Of a stretch of 64,000 nucleotides of DNA, positions 53,856 to 62,324 are shown in pieces. Under the pieces are notes generated by a model that made no database searches, had not been told where the DNA came from, and saw nothing but the letters and a program-made list of their open reading frames with translations. This stretch comes from CAWBAT01 sp963810905 (lineage in GTDB: Bacteria > Acidobacteriota > Terriglobia > Versatilivoradales > Versatilivoraceae), in assembly GCA_963810905.1 (NCBI GenBank), contig CAWEPG010000006.1, positions 496,001 through 560,000 on the forward strand, in the 5' to 3' direction. A program made the position numbers and the translations under genes. Position 1 is the stretch's first letter; every line of letters begins with the position of its first letter.

Positions 53856-54650
53856 ATGAACCCCGCAATCTCAATCGACCGAGTCAGCTTCTCTTATAAT
53901 TCCCGGCCCATTCTTCAAGACATTAATTTGCAAATTCACAAACAGTCGGTGCTAGGGTTAATCGGGCCCAATGGATCGGGCAAAACGACACTACTCAGGT
54001 TGGTGAGCCGGATATTACAGCCTCAACAGGGTCAAATCCTGATTGATGGTCTACCCCTCCAGCACTTGCGCGCCGCCGAAATCGCCCGGAAAATGGCCGT
54101 CATCTCTTCTGAACAGTCGTTTGAATTTCCTTTTTCTGTCACCGACATTGTTGCCATGGGGCGTTTCCCTCATCTCGGCCGTCTGCAGAAGCTGTCAGAA
54201 AAGGATCGCGAAATCATTGAGTATTCTATGAAGATGACGGTGATCGATCACCTGAAAGACCGGCCGATTTCCAAACTTTCGAGCGGTGAAAGACAGCGAG
54301 TCCTGATTGCACGGGCTGTAGCCCAACAGCCTGCCATCCTCTTGCTGGACGAGCCGAACTCCCATTTGGATATCAATCACCAGTTGGCTGTCTTCCACCT
54401 GTTGCATCAACTGAACCAAGAGAGGCAACTCACGATCGTCGTAGTTTTGCATGACTTAACAGCGGCTGCCGCCTTTTGCCATTCTATTGTGCTCTTACAT
54501 GAAAGACGGGTGGCCAAAGTGGGCAGACCTGAAGAAGTGATCACAGCAGAACTGATTCGTCAAACCTACGGGGCTGAAGTCGATGTCCATCCCAGTCCGC
54601 TCGGAGGTTTCCCTCAAGTGAGTTTTCTACCTCTTCGCCATGGTAGCTGA
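53856..54650 (+). CDS. btuD: Cobalamin ABC transporter ATPase BtuD
   Basis: This 264-residue ATPase starts at ATG 53856, two bases after the btuC stop, with AGGGGAG nine bases upstream; a much longer frame to 53595 overlaps btuC and is rejected. Walker A is 'GLIGPNGSGKTTLLRL', the Q-loop 'AVISSEQSFEFPFS', the signature 'KLSSGERQRVLIARA', Walker B 'AILLLDEPNSHLD' and the switch histidine is in 'VVLHDLTAAA'. The C-terminus '...YGAEVDVHPSPLGGFP' is typical of the iron/B12 subgroup. It powers the uptake of B12. Confidence 0.95.
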   Translation: MNPAISIDRVSFSYNSRPILQDINLQIHKQSVLGLIGPNGSGKTTLLRLVSRILQPQQGQILIDGLPLQHLRAAEIARKMAVISSEQSFEFPFSVTDIVAMGRFPHLGRLQKLSEKDREIIEYSMKMTVIDHLKDRPISKLSSGERQRVLIARAVAQQPAILLLDEPNSHLDINHQLAVFHLLHQLNQERQLTIVVVLHDLTAAAAFCHSIVLLHERRVAKVGRPEEVITAELIRQTYGAEVDVHPSPLGGFPQVSFLPLRHGS

Positions 54651-54755
54651 CGGGAGGCTCGAACCAATTGTTGCCATGGTTCATTGGCTCGTTCTCCTTC
54701 CTAAATGGCCAATGCGCATTGAGGAATGGAAAATGACCAATAAGGAATAAAACTG

Positions 54756-55649
54756 ATGACTGGAGTCAAGAGCGATTCTGAAGACATGACCTTGTCCCAA
54801 TCCTCATTTCTTCCCAAGCGTGACGGGCACACCCACACCGAGTTCTGTCCACATGGGTCTCGTGAATCCACGGAACTCTTCATTCACCGGGCCATAGAGT
54901 TGGGATTCGAAACTTATAGCCTCACCGAACATCCACCCTTGCCCGCCCATTTCCATGACCCAGCACCGGACAAAAGTTGCGGAATGGTTACTGAGGATCT
55001 TGAGCCGTATCTCAGTCATGCAAAAAAATTGAGTGATCGTTTTTCCAGTCAGATTGTTTTGAAAGTTGGGCTGGAGGTAGATTTTATCCCTGGATTTGAA
55101 GAGGCAACCCGACAACTGTTGCAGCAAGTCGGTTCCGAGTTAACGGATTCGGTGCTTTCTGTTCATTTTCTTCCAGGCAAGGGTGGATGGAGATGTGTCG
55201 ATTATTCAGCAGAAGATTTCAAGGACGGTTTGTTAGATTTTTACGGAAGTATTGAAGCGGTTCACGAGGCATATTGGTTAGCGGTTCAACAGGCCATTGA
55301 GACGGATTTAGGTCCATTCAAACCGCGCCGTATCGGCCATCTCAGCCTGGTGCATAAGTTCCAAAAGAAATTTCCACTCCCAAATCCCAAACGATTCCAA
55401 CCCAAAGTGTGCGAAATTCTGGATCAGATCCAAGCCCGAGAAATGGAACTCGATCTCAATGCAGCTGGATTGTTTAAACCGGACTGTCAGGAAATCTATC
55501 CTCCTGCTTGGATTCTGCAACAGGCGATCCAGAGAAAGATTCCTCTTATATACGGCTCAGATGCCCATAGCGTCCAAGGAGTAGGACAAGGATTTGAAGA
55601 GGCTGAGAACCTTGTGAAGTCCCTGATGTCCAATCCCACTCATTCCTGA
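54756..55649 (+). CDS. Histidinol-phosphatase of the PHP family (HisJ/HisK)
   Basis: The 297-residue PHP-domain phosphoesterase begins with the metal motif 'DGHTHTEFCPHGS', then 'YSLTEHPPLP', 'VGLEVDFIPGFEEATRQLL', 'LSVHFLPGKGGWRCVDYSA' and ends with 'IYGSDAHSVQGVGQGFEEAE'. These match the HisJ/HisK type of histidinol-phosphatase in histidine biosynthesis. TAAGGAAT precedes the ATG. Other his genes are absent, and the gene stands after the B12 operon without overlap. It could act on another phospho-alcohol. Confidence 0.85.
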   Translation: MTGVKSDSEDMTLSQSSFLPKRDGHTHTEFCPHGSRESTELFIHRAIELGFETYSLTEHPPLPAHFHDPAPDKSCGMVTEDLEPYLSHAKKLSDRFSSQIVLKVGLEVDFIPGFEEATRQLLQQVGSELTDSVLSVHFLPGKGGWRCVDYSAEDFKDGLLDFYGSIEAVHEAYWLAVQQAIETDLGPFKPRRIGHLSLVHKFQKKFPLPNPKRFQPKVCEILDQIQAREMELDLNAAGLFKPDCQEIYPPAWILQQAIQRKIPLIYGSDAHSVQGVGQGFEEAENLVKSLMSNPTHS

Positions 55650-55972
55650 TTCTCTGTCCGGCACTGGGTACATGGGCAGATCTCCCGCAAATAGTTATAG
55701 GAATAGATTCCGGTGGCATGCCCATCATTCCAGGTAAACTGAATGGCGTAATGACCGACGGGGGTTGCTCCGTTCAGCTGGATAGGGCCTTTGCCATAAA
55801 TCGGGAAAGCATCGGATGTTGTTTTTACGACAGGCGGCGCATCACGGCAGCTTGCACAAGGACAATGCTCGCGCAGATAGGCATAGGAATAAGTAGCTTG
55901 ATGGCCGTCGTTCCAAGAGATCTGCAGACCGTCGGGAGTGAAGAGCTTAATTTTAGTCGGAGTTGAATCCAT
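55640..55972 (-). CDS. DUF971-family protein
   Basis: This 110-residue protein of the gamma-butyrobetaine hydroxylase N-terminal (DUF971) family has 'LQISWNDGHQATYSYAYLRE' near the start and 'GHYAIQFTWNDGHATGIYSY' further on. Two cysteine clusters, C37/C39/C42 ('CPCASC') and C99/C101/C104 ('CPCTQC'), probably bind a metal or iron-sulfur cluster. It overlaps the end of the convergent HisJ gene by 10 bp and lies immediately downstream of mrp (gap about 38 bp), a frequent pairing in bacteria, which supports a role with iron-sulfur cluster delivery. Confidence 0.9.
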   Translation of the reverse strand: MDSTPTKIKLFTPDGLQISWNDGHQATYSYAYLREHCPCASCRDAPPVVKTTSDAFPIYGKGPIQLNGATPVGHYAIQFTWNDGHATGIYSYNYLREICPCTQCRTENQE

Positions 55973-56010
55973 AGGCCGTTGTTTGCGCTGAAACGGTATC
56001 CCAGACCTCT

Positions 56011-57105
56011 CTAAGCCTCAATAATTGGAACCGCAGGAGCATTAAAATTGGCAATGCTAACCTGAGCAGCGGTTGCGCAGGCGACGTCGCGAAATGACCG
56101 ACTGATGGTTGTCTCTTCCCCTACTCCCGTTAGGGGTTGACCCTTATCGCTGCGTTTCCGAATGGTCGGGTCCAACGGAATCTCTCCCAGGAACGGATAG
56201 CCCATTGTTTCGCTGGCGGCTCGAGCTCCCCCGTATCCGAAAATTTCTTCCCGTTGTCCACAGTGCGGGCAAATGAAATAGCTCATATTCTCCACAATCC
56301 CGAGAATAGGAGCTTTGAGTCTTTTGAACATCGCAATGGCTTTGGAAGCTACCTCCAGAGCCAGATCTTGAGGCGTTGAGACGATCACCGCACCTGTCAG
56401 TGGAATGGTCTGGCACAAGCTTAATTGAATATCACCAGTGCCCGGAGGAAGGTCAATGACCAGATAATCAAGGTCTCCCCACTCGACTTCCCCCAGAAAT
56501 TGCTGAACCATTTTGTGGAGCATGGGCCCTCTCCAAATGACCGCTTCGTCCTTTGGAAGGAAGTACCCCATTGAGATCATCTTCACTCCCTGGGAAATGG
56601 GAGGAATAATGCGATTCCCGAAAACCTGAGGCGGATCGGTGGCCCCCATTAAGATAGGAATACTGGGACCATAGACATCGGCGTCCATCAAACCAACCTC
56701 TGCCCCAAAGCTTTTCAGTGCGACAGCCAGATTCGCTGCTACCGTCGATTTGCCCACGCCTCCTTTTCCACTCGCAACGGCAATGGTGTTCTTGACACCC
56801 GGGATGAGAGTACTAGCGTGCGGGGTCATTCGCGAACTTACGGAAAATCCCATCGAGATTTCAACACTCTCCACTCCGGCCAGGCCCGCGACCGCTTTTT
56901 GGGATTCTGCTTGGAGTTGATCTCGTACCGGACAAGCCGGAGTCGTCAGTTCAATTCTGAACGAAACTTTACCACCGTCTATTTTCAAATCCTTGATGAA
57001 CCCCAACGATACAATGTCCTTCTTGAGGTCCGGGTCATAAACCCCTCGCAAGGCATTGAGCACCGAGGTTTCATCGACTACATGGTCTTTGCTAAAAATT
57101 CCCAT
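56011..57105 (-). CDS. mrp: Mrp/NBP35 family iron-sulfur carrier ATPase
   Basis: The protein has 364 residues from the ATG at 57105 (a TTG at 57120 adds five residues). The N-terminal MIP18/DUF59 domain ('VLNALRGVYDPDLKKDIVSL', 'ELTTPACPVRDQLQ') is followed by the deviant Walker A P-loop 'VASGKGGVGKSTVAANLA', 'GLMDADVYGPSIPILMG', 'YLVIDLPPGTGDIQLSL' and the C-x2-C 'FICPHCGQREEIFG' that bridges a 4Fe-4S cluster between monomers. It carries clusters to apoproteins. The DUF971 gene follows, likely in one transcript. A palindrome at 57178-57193 lies upstream. Confidence 0.96.
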   Translation of the reverse strand: MGIFSKDHVVDETSVLNALRGVYDPDLKKDIVSLGFIKDLKIDGGKVSFRIELTTPACPVRDQLQAESQKAVAGLAGVESVEISMGFSVSSRMTPHASTLIPGVKNTIAVASGKGGVGKSTVAANLAVALKSFGAEVGLMDADVYGPSIPILMGATDPPQVFGNRIIPPISQGVKMISMGYFLPKDEAVIWRGPMLHKMVQQFLGEVEWGDLDYLVIDLPPGTGDIQLSLCQTIPLTGAVIVSTPQDLALEVASKAIAMFKRLKAPILGIVENMSYFICPHCGQREEIFGYGGARAASETMGYPFLGEIPLDPTIRKRSDKGQPLTGVGEETTISRSFRDVACATAAQVSIANFNAPAVPIIEA

Positions 57106-57418
57106 TCGCTTGCCTTTCAATAATGATTTGAATAGTTCTTATCGTTCCCGGCAACTGAACTTCTCCTGGGCCGGAAAGTTATACTATAGTAACGTGCGAA
57201 TGAATACTTTTCTAAGTTTTGTTCCGCAATTCGAAAGTGAGAGCGCTACATTAGACAATCTTGTTGGACATGAAAGCCTAAGAATCCTATTCTGAAGCGG
57301 GACGCCCCGCGAGGACAGCCCATTGGCTATGGACCCGACGTGGCAAGGAAGCTTCAATTCCTGAGCTCTATGCTAGCCATGATCGGCTCCACATGGGCGG
57401 ATGAAAGGAAACAAACGG
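57106..57418. other. Divergent intergenic region between mrp and proC
   Basis: About 310 bases with no recognised gene. It must hold promoters for both genes. The right part contains the ribosome-binding region of proC (AAAGGAAAC). Confidence 0.4.
57178..57193. promoter_or_regulatory. Inverted repeat upstream of mrp, possible operator
   Basis: GTTATACTATAGTAAC is almost a perfect palindrome (centre ACTATAGT), about 75-90 bases ahead of the mrp ATG. It also contains a TATACT-like -10. Its size and symmetry fit a dimeric repressor such as an Fe-S cluster regulator, but no known consensus was matched. Confidence 0.3.
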
Positions 57419-58234
57419 ATGATCAAAGGAAAAAAACTGGCTGTTTTAGGCGCGGGGAAGATGGGAGAGACCCTGCTGGCAGGGATGCTGGATAGTGCTA
57501 TTTTCTCTCGGGAGAAGATCATCGTGACCGCTAAACATGCGGAACGCCTGGAAGTCCTGCGCGAAAAGTATCGAATCCAAACAACTAACAATAACCGGAA
57601 GGCGGTTAAAGGAGCAGATCTTGTCCTGCTCGCTGTAAAGCCCCAGGCCGTTCGTGAATTGCTCGAAGAAATTCGGGGAGAGTTGACGCGCGAGCAACTG
57701 GTTGTTTCCGTGGTTGCTTCGGTAACAACCTCCTTTATTGAAAGAAACCTCAACGCCCCCATTCCAGTGGTTCGCGCGATGCCAAACACTCCGTGCTTGG
57801 TGCGGTGCGGGATGACGGCATTATGCAAGGGGATCTATGCAGAGGACCAGCACCTGAAGGAAGCCCAAAGAATGTTTGATGCCGTCGGACGTACCCTGCT
57901 CCTTGACGAGAAATATATGGATGCGGTTACCGGGCTGAGCGCCAGTGGCCCCGCCTTCATGTACGTCATCATCGAGTCACTTGCCGAAGCCGGGGTAAAA
58001 GTAGGATTGCCTCGAGCTGTTGCAACTGAATTGGCAGCCCAAATGACACTGGGTTCAGCCAAGATGGTCTTGGACACCAAAGAACATCCGGCCTTGTTAA
58101 AGGATAATGTGACGACGCCCGCTGGTTGCACGATTGACGGAATTCTTGAATTGGAGGAAGGCAAGCTGCGGGTGACTCTGATCAAGGCAGTCGTCAAAGC
58201 CACCCAGCGTGCGGCGGAGCTGCTGGAAAATTAG
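57419..58234 (+). CDS. proC: Pyrroline-5-carboxylate reductase
   Basis: This 271-residue enzyme takes pyrroline-5-carboxylate to proline with NAD(P)H. The start at 57419 has AAAGGAAAC eight bases upstream; a start at 57401 would put that motif inside the gene. Motifs are 'LAVLGAGKMGETLLAGML', 'LLAVKPQAVRELLEEI', 'VRAMPNTPCLVRCGMTAL', 'DAVTGLSASGPAFMYVIIES' and 'VTTPAGCTIDGILELEEG'. It is a normal length and stands alone, convergent with the moaD-like gene. Confidence 0.96.
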   Translation: MIKGKKLAVLGAGKMGETLLAGMLDSAIFSREKIIVTAKHAERLEVLREKYRIQTTNNNRKAVKGADLVLLAVKPQAVRELLEEIRGELTREQLVVSVVASVTTSFIERNLNAPIPVVRAMPNTPCLVRCGMTALCKGIYAEDQHLKEAQRMFDAVGRTLLLDEKYMDAVTGLSASGPAFMYVIIESLAEAGVKVGLPRAVATELAAQMTLGSAKMVLDTKEHPALLKDNVTTPAGCTIDGILELEEGKLRVTLIKAVVKATQRAAELLEN

Positions 58235-58383
58235 TTGTTGGATGCTTCACGGGGCGGACCCTCTGGTCGGATTCAGGTTCTGTCAAGCGTCTCGAAGCCA
58301 GAGGGTTAGGAGTCTTGAGAAACGAAGGGGTTGGCGCGAAGACCAATCCCAGCCGCTTGTTTTGTTTTTTCGAACGGGAAATT

Positions 58384-58668
58384 TTAAAGTGGAGCGCCTC
58401 CGGCGATCGCCGGGATGATGGAGATCTCATCTTTCTCAGTGATCGGTGTTTGCAGGCTTTCAAGAAATCGGATGTCTTCTTCGTTTACGAATATATTCAC
58501 AAAGCGGCGTAGTTTGCCGTCTCCCTCACAGAGACGGTCCTTGATTCCCGGATAATTCCTGTCCATATCTTCGATCAACTGCTGCACAGAAGAGCCACTG
58601 GCCGCAACGATTTCTGCACCCTTAGTCAGGGCCCTGAGTTGAACAGGAATTCGGACTTGAATCGGCAT
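58384..58668 (-). CDS. Ubiquitin-like sulfur-carrier protein (MoaD/ThiS family) with C-terminal GG-APL
   Basis: The 94-residue protein starts at 58668 behind AGGAGG. It has the beta-grasp fold 'MPIQVRIPVQLRALTKG', 'VQQLIEDMDRNYPGIKDRL', 'RRFVNIFVNEEDIRFLES' and 'ITEKDEISIIPAIAGG', and then three more residues, A-P-L. In MoaD/ThiS-type carriers the terminal Gly-Gly becomes a thiocarboxylate. Here it is not terminal, so a protease must trim three residues, as in CysO/HcyS-like or QbsE-like systems. It is last in an operon with thrC, a MoeB-like E1 enzyme and asd under a SAM riboswitch, which points to sulfur amino acid metabolism. Confidence 0.88.
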   Translation of the reverse strand: MPIQVRIPVQLRALTKGAEIVAASGSSVQQLIEDMDRNYPGIKDRLCEGDGKLRRFVNIFVNEEDIRFLESLQTPITEKDEISIIPAIAGGAPL

Positions 58669-58716
58669 GTATCCTCCTAATCTATTAAGATCCAACGGGC
58701 TGGCTGAAACTCTTGC

Positions 58717-59808
58717 TCAAATCCTTGTCACTATTTCTTCCTGGGCTACGGACTTCAGCCATCCTTGAGCCAGGAGCAATTCTGCGTTCAAAATCGCAGC
58801 CCCGGCGGCGCCCCGAATTGTGTTATGTCCCAGGAGATCGAATTTGTAATCGAGCACACTGCATTCCCGCACGCGGCCCACAATCGTGGCCATCCCCCTC
58901 TCCAAATCCCGGTCTAATCTAGGTTGAGGGCGATCGACACCTTCCAGGTACACCACGGGCCGTTGAGGAGCGCTCGGAAGTTTCAGTGCTTGCGGAATCG
59001 ACCTGAAATTCGTCATTGCTCTGATGAGCTCCTCTTTGTTCGGGCGGTGACGTAGTGCGACAGAAACGGCTTCCAGATGTCCATCCAGGACATGAACCCG
59101 ATGGCAATGGGCGCTCACCTTAAAATCGGCGAAGGTGATTTTACCGTCCGAGAGCGTTCCAAGAATTTTCCGGGGTTCGATCTCCACCTTCTCCTCTTCA
59201 TCCGCAATATAGGGAATGACATTATCAAGCAGATCCATACTTGCCACGCCTGGATAACCGGCGCCTGAGAGCGCCTGCATCGTTACAACGGTGACACACT
59301 CCAGACCGAACTCATGATGGAGCGGCGCCAGGGCAAGAATCATGGCCATCGTTGTGCAATTCGGATTGGTCACAATATAGCCACCCGTCTCAAATTTGTG
59401 ATTTTTCTTTTGAATCGGGATGAGGTCTAAATGTTCCGCATTGATCTCGGGGACAAGCAAGGGAACATCTTCGTCCATTCGATGGTTCTTCGAATTACTG
59501 AGGACCGGGTAACCGGCCTTGGCGAATGCCGTCTCGACTTCACCGGCAATCGAAGACGGCAAACTGGAGAGAACCAGTTCGCAATCCAGATTCGGAATAC
59601 ATTCTTTTACGTTGAATTGGCGAATGTATTCGGGCATTTGTCCTGAAATCTTCCACTGACAAACCTCTGCATAACGCTTCCCTTGAGAACGGTCTGAAGC
59701 GGCGATATCACCCACTTCGAACCAGGGATGGTTTTCAAGAAGCTGAATAAACCGTTGCCCAACGGTTCCCGTCGCGCCGAGGATCCCGACTTTGACTTTG
59801 CGATTCAT
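58717..59808 (-). CDS. asd: Aspartate-semialdehyde dehydrogenase
   Basis: This 363-residue enzyme reduces aspartyl phosphate to aspartate semialdehyde, the branch point to lysine, threonine and methionine. NADP binding is 'VGILGATGTVGQRFIQLLEN', and the catalytic cysteine is C151 in 'GGYIVTNPNCTTMAMIL'. The active-site histidine is in 'DFKVSAHCHRVHVLDGHLE'. The length suits the archaeal/fungal-like Asd subgroup. It is third in the thrC-moeB-asd-moaD operon (gaps 55 and 48 bp), linking the aspartate pathway to the sulfur-carrier genes beside it. Confidence 0.95.
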   Translation of the reverse strand: MNRKVKVGILGATGTVGQRFIQLLENHPWFEVGDIAASDRSQGKRYAEVCQWKISGQMPEYIRQFNVKECIPNLDCELVLSSLPSSIAGEVETAFAKAGYPVLSNSKNHRMDEDVPLLVPEINAEHLDLIPIQKKNHKFETGGYIVTNPNCTTMAMILALAPLHHEFGLECVTVVTMQALSGAGYPGVASMDLLDNVIPYIADEEEKVEIEPRKILGTLSDGKITFADFKVSAHCHRVHVLDGHLEAVSVALRHRPNKEELIRAMTNFRSIPQALKLPSAPQRPVVYLEGVDRPQPRLDRDLERGMATIVGRVRECSVLDYKFDLLGHNTIRGAAGAAILNAELLLAQGWLKSVAQEEIVTRI

Positions 59809-59863
59809 GCATTCTCACCTTTTTAGGACCTAAACCAGGATCCCGAGACTCGTCTCGCTTTCT

Positions 59864-60897
59864 TCAAGCTCCGATATATTTGGAAAAGACGGTTCGTGCC
59901 ACCTCGGTATCCTTAGTCCCACGAACAATGCTGCGCCCATCAGCAAACACCGCGATCTCATAACGTTCAACATTAAAACGCAGAATAAATTGGTTGTAAT
60001 GAACCGGCCCTATCGGCTCGAGCCTTCGGGCCAGTTCTCGGAAATCGACGGTAGTTCCTTCGAGGCTACTGATCTGCACGGAGTCACGACCACATAGTGT
60101 GGTGGCCAACGAACCCACTTTGCCTTGAAGGAATTCGAACCTCCCATCATTGCAACACGGGCAGGTGCCCAAATCTTTGGCCGTCGACACGTCCAGTTGC
60201 TTCCAAACCCCTTCCCAGACGTTGATTGAAAGCAACTTGCGGCTGACTCGATGCAAGTTGCCGGTCAAGATTTTCAAAGTCTCGGCAACCTGGATGGATG
60301 CAATGATGTTCACAATCGGCGCCAGAACACCGGCTGTATCGCAGGTCGGGGACATGCCTGGGGGGGAGATTGCTCAAACACACAGCGTAGGCAGGAACTC
60401 CGGCCAGGAACAATGGTCATGGTGAGACCTTCAGATCCAACGGCGGCCCCATAGACCCAAGGGATTCGTTTCCTGACAGACACATCGTTAATCAGAAAGC
60501 GGGTTTCGAAATTGTCGGTCGCGTCGAGGATGCAATCCATCCCGTCGACCAACTGTTCGATATTCTTAAAATTGACATCAGCCACCAAGGGCTCAATGGC
60601 AGTTTGGGAATTGATCTGGGCCAGCCTCTTTTGCGCGGCGACAGCCTTAGGCAAACCATTTTTCGCGTCTTCTTCACAAAAAAGAGTCTGACGTTGCAAG
60701 TTGGTTTCCTCGACAAAATCACGGTCGACGATTCGAATCGTCCCGACCCCGGCGCGACAAAGAGATTCGGCCTGAACGGTTCCGAGTGCCCCACAACCGA
60801 TGATTACCACCTTGCTCTCCAACAAGCGCTGCTGCCCTGCCTTGCCAATTTCAGAGAATAAGATTTGACGGGAGTATCGGGACGATGAGTCTAGCAT
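59864..60897 (-). pseudogene. MoeB/ThiF-type E1-like adenylyltransferase, frame broken in a G7 run
   Basis: Two ORFs cover one protein of about 344 residues. The first (60897 to 60310) has the ATP site 'VIIGCGALGTVQAESLCRAG', 'RDFVEETNLQRQTLF' and 'DCILDATDNFETRFLINDV', and C-x2-C 'CLRC'. The frame is lost at the G7 run 60360-60366. One more G/C restores 'QSPPPGMSPTCDTAGVLAPI' in the second ORF (60355 to 59864), which has the second zinc pair 'CPCC'. A C-terminal segment of about 90 residues follows, with a short beta-rich domain. It should activate the MoaD-like carrier. Whether the break is real is undecided. Confidence 0.85.
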
Positions 60898-60972
60898 GAT
60901 GGATCGATCTTTCGGTGGATAGGAATGAAAAAGCTCATTGCAGATTAGATAACTGCACCTGCCGTCTAACGA

Positions 60973-62265
60973 CTAGGGAATGGTTGTTGCTTTAGAAACA
61001 GTTTTTTCAAATTCGCTTAGCTTAGCACTGATGGCCTCTGGACGGACGAGGCGATTCTGAATGGCTTCCTGCGTTTTTAGGCCATTTCCGGTGATGGCGA
61101 TCACCGTGACGTCATCTTTCCGGATGCGGCCTTGTTCTACTAGCTTCTGGGTGACCCCAACGGTCACTCCCCCGGCTGTTTCCGTAAAAATTCCCTCGTC
61201 CTCAGCCAGCATCTGGATTCCTTGGATGATCTCGTCGTCGGATACGTCCTCTCCCCAACCCCCGGTCTCATTAATCGTTTTGATCGCGTAGAACCCATCG
61301 GCCGGGTTTCCAATGGCGATGGATTTTGCGATGGTCTGAGGTTTTACCGGCTTTATAAAATCACGCCCTGCTTTAACGGCTGTAGTAATCGGAGAACAGC
61401 CTGTAGCCTGAGCTCCAAATATCCGACTAGGGTTTCCGGAAACCAAACCCAGCGTTTCAAACTCTTTAAAGGCTTTATAGATTTTCGTGATCAAAGATCC
61501 CCCCGCCATCGGGACGACCACACAATCTGGAATTCTCCAATTCAGTTGCTCAGCGATTTCGTATCCGAAGCTCTTGGAGCCTTCCGCGTAAAACGGCCGG
61601 AGGTTGATATTGACGAAGCCCCAGTGGTACTTTCCGGCAATTTCACTACAGAGCCGGTTCACCTCATCATAATTCCCATTCACTCCAATGACATTTGTTT
61701 TGTATATCATCGTGCCCAGGACTTTTCCCATTTCCAGATCAGAAGGGATAAATATGTAGCTGCGCAGTCCCACGCTGGCAGCATTGGATGCCACGGAATT
61801 GGCCAAATTGCCAGTAGAAGCACAACCCACGGTGTCAAAGCCGAACTCCAATGCTTTTGTAAGAGCCACAGAGACTACCCGGTCCTTAAATGAGAGTGTC
61901 GGGTAGCAGACACTATCATTCTTGATATACAGCTCGCGAATTCCCAACCGTTTGCCCAGGTTCACAGCCCGCACGAGTGGCGTAAACCCTACTTGTTTCC
62001 CAACCGTGGCTTCTCGGTCGATTGGCAGGACTTCCCGGTAGCGCCACATATTGGGCTCACGGCTTTGGATGAGTTCTCGTGAAAACCGGCCTTGAAGAGC
62101 TGCATAATCATAGACGACCTCTAGAGGACCAAAGCAGAATTCACAAACAGAAAGTGGGGCCTTCGGGTAATGCCTCCCGCACTCCCGACACCGAAGGCCA
62201 GTGACACAAGATGTCATGTTCAATCCCTCAATTTTCGTTTTAAGAACCGGTTGGAATCCCGCCAT
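60973..62265 (-). CDS. thrC: Threonine synthase-like PLP enzyme
   Basis: This 430-residue fold-type II PLP enzyme has an N-terminal zinc ribbon (C26, C29, C41, C44: 'LRCRECGRHYPKAPLSVCEFC'). The PLP lysine is K127 in 'NDSVCYPTLSFKDRVVSVAL', with 'CASTGNLANSVASNAA' and 'AGGSLITKIYKAFKE' as phosphate loops. Threonine synthases turn O-phosphohomoserine into threonine. GGGGAG six bases upstream fixes ATG 62265; the longer frame to 62364 runs into the SAM riboswitch and is rejected (an ATG at 62217 is a weaker alternative). It heads the moeB-asd-moaD operon. Activity with a sulfur donor is possible by analogy with CysM. Confidence 0.9.
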   Translation of the reverse strand: MAGFQPVLKTKIEGLNMTSCVTGLRCRECGRHYPKAPLSVCEFCFGPLEVVYDYAALQGRFSRELIQSREPNMWRYREVLPIDREATVGKQVGFTPLVRAVNLGKRLGIRELYIKNDSVCYPTLSFKDRVVSVALTKALEFGFDTVGCASTGNLANSVASNAASVGLRSYIFIPSDLEMGKVLGTMIYKTNVIGVNGNYDEVNRLCSEIAGKYHWGFVNINLRPFYAEGSKSFGYEIAEQLNWRIPDCVVVPMAGGSLITKIYKAFKEFETLGLVSGNPSRIFGAQATGCSPITTAVKAGRDFIKPVKPQTIAKSIAIGNPADGFYAIKTINETGGWGEDVSDDEIIQGIQMLAEDEGIFTETAGGVTVGVTQKLVEQGRIRKDDVTVIAITGNGLKTQEAIQNRLVRPEAISAKLSEFEKTVSKATTIP

Positions 62266-62281
62266 GATTTTCTCCCCTACC

Positions 62282-62309
62282 AAAAAAAAACCTCTTCGAT
62301 AAGAAGAGG
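62282..62309 (-). terminator. Intrinsic terminator of the SAM riboswitch
   Basis: On the minus strand CCTCTTC-TTATC-GAAGAGG (62291-62309) is followed by nine T residues (62282-62290), 17 bases ahead of the thrC ATG. Its 5' arm and loop contain TTCTTATC, which can instead pair with GATAAGAA of the aptamer P1 3' strand (about 62320-62328), forming the antiterminator. SAM binding keeps P1 closed and thus favours termination. Confidence 0.9.
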
Positions 62310-62324
62310 GGGCAATCAACTCAT

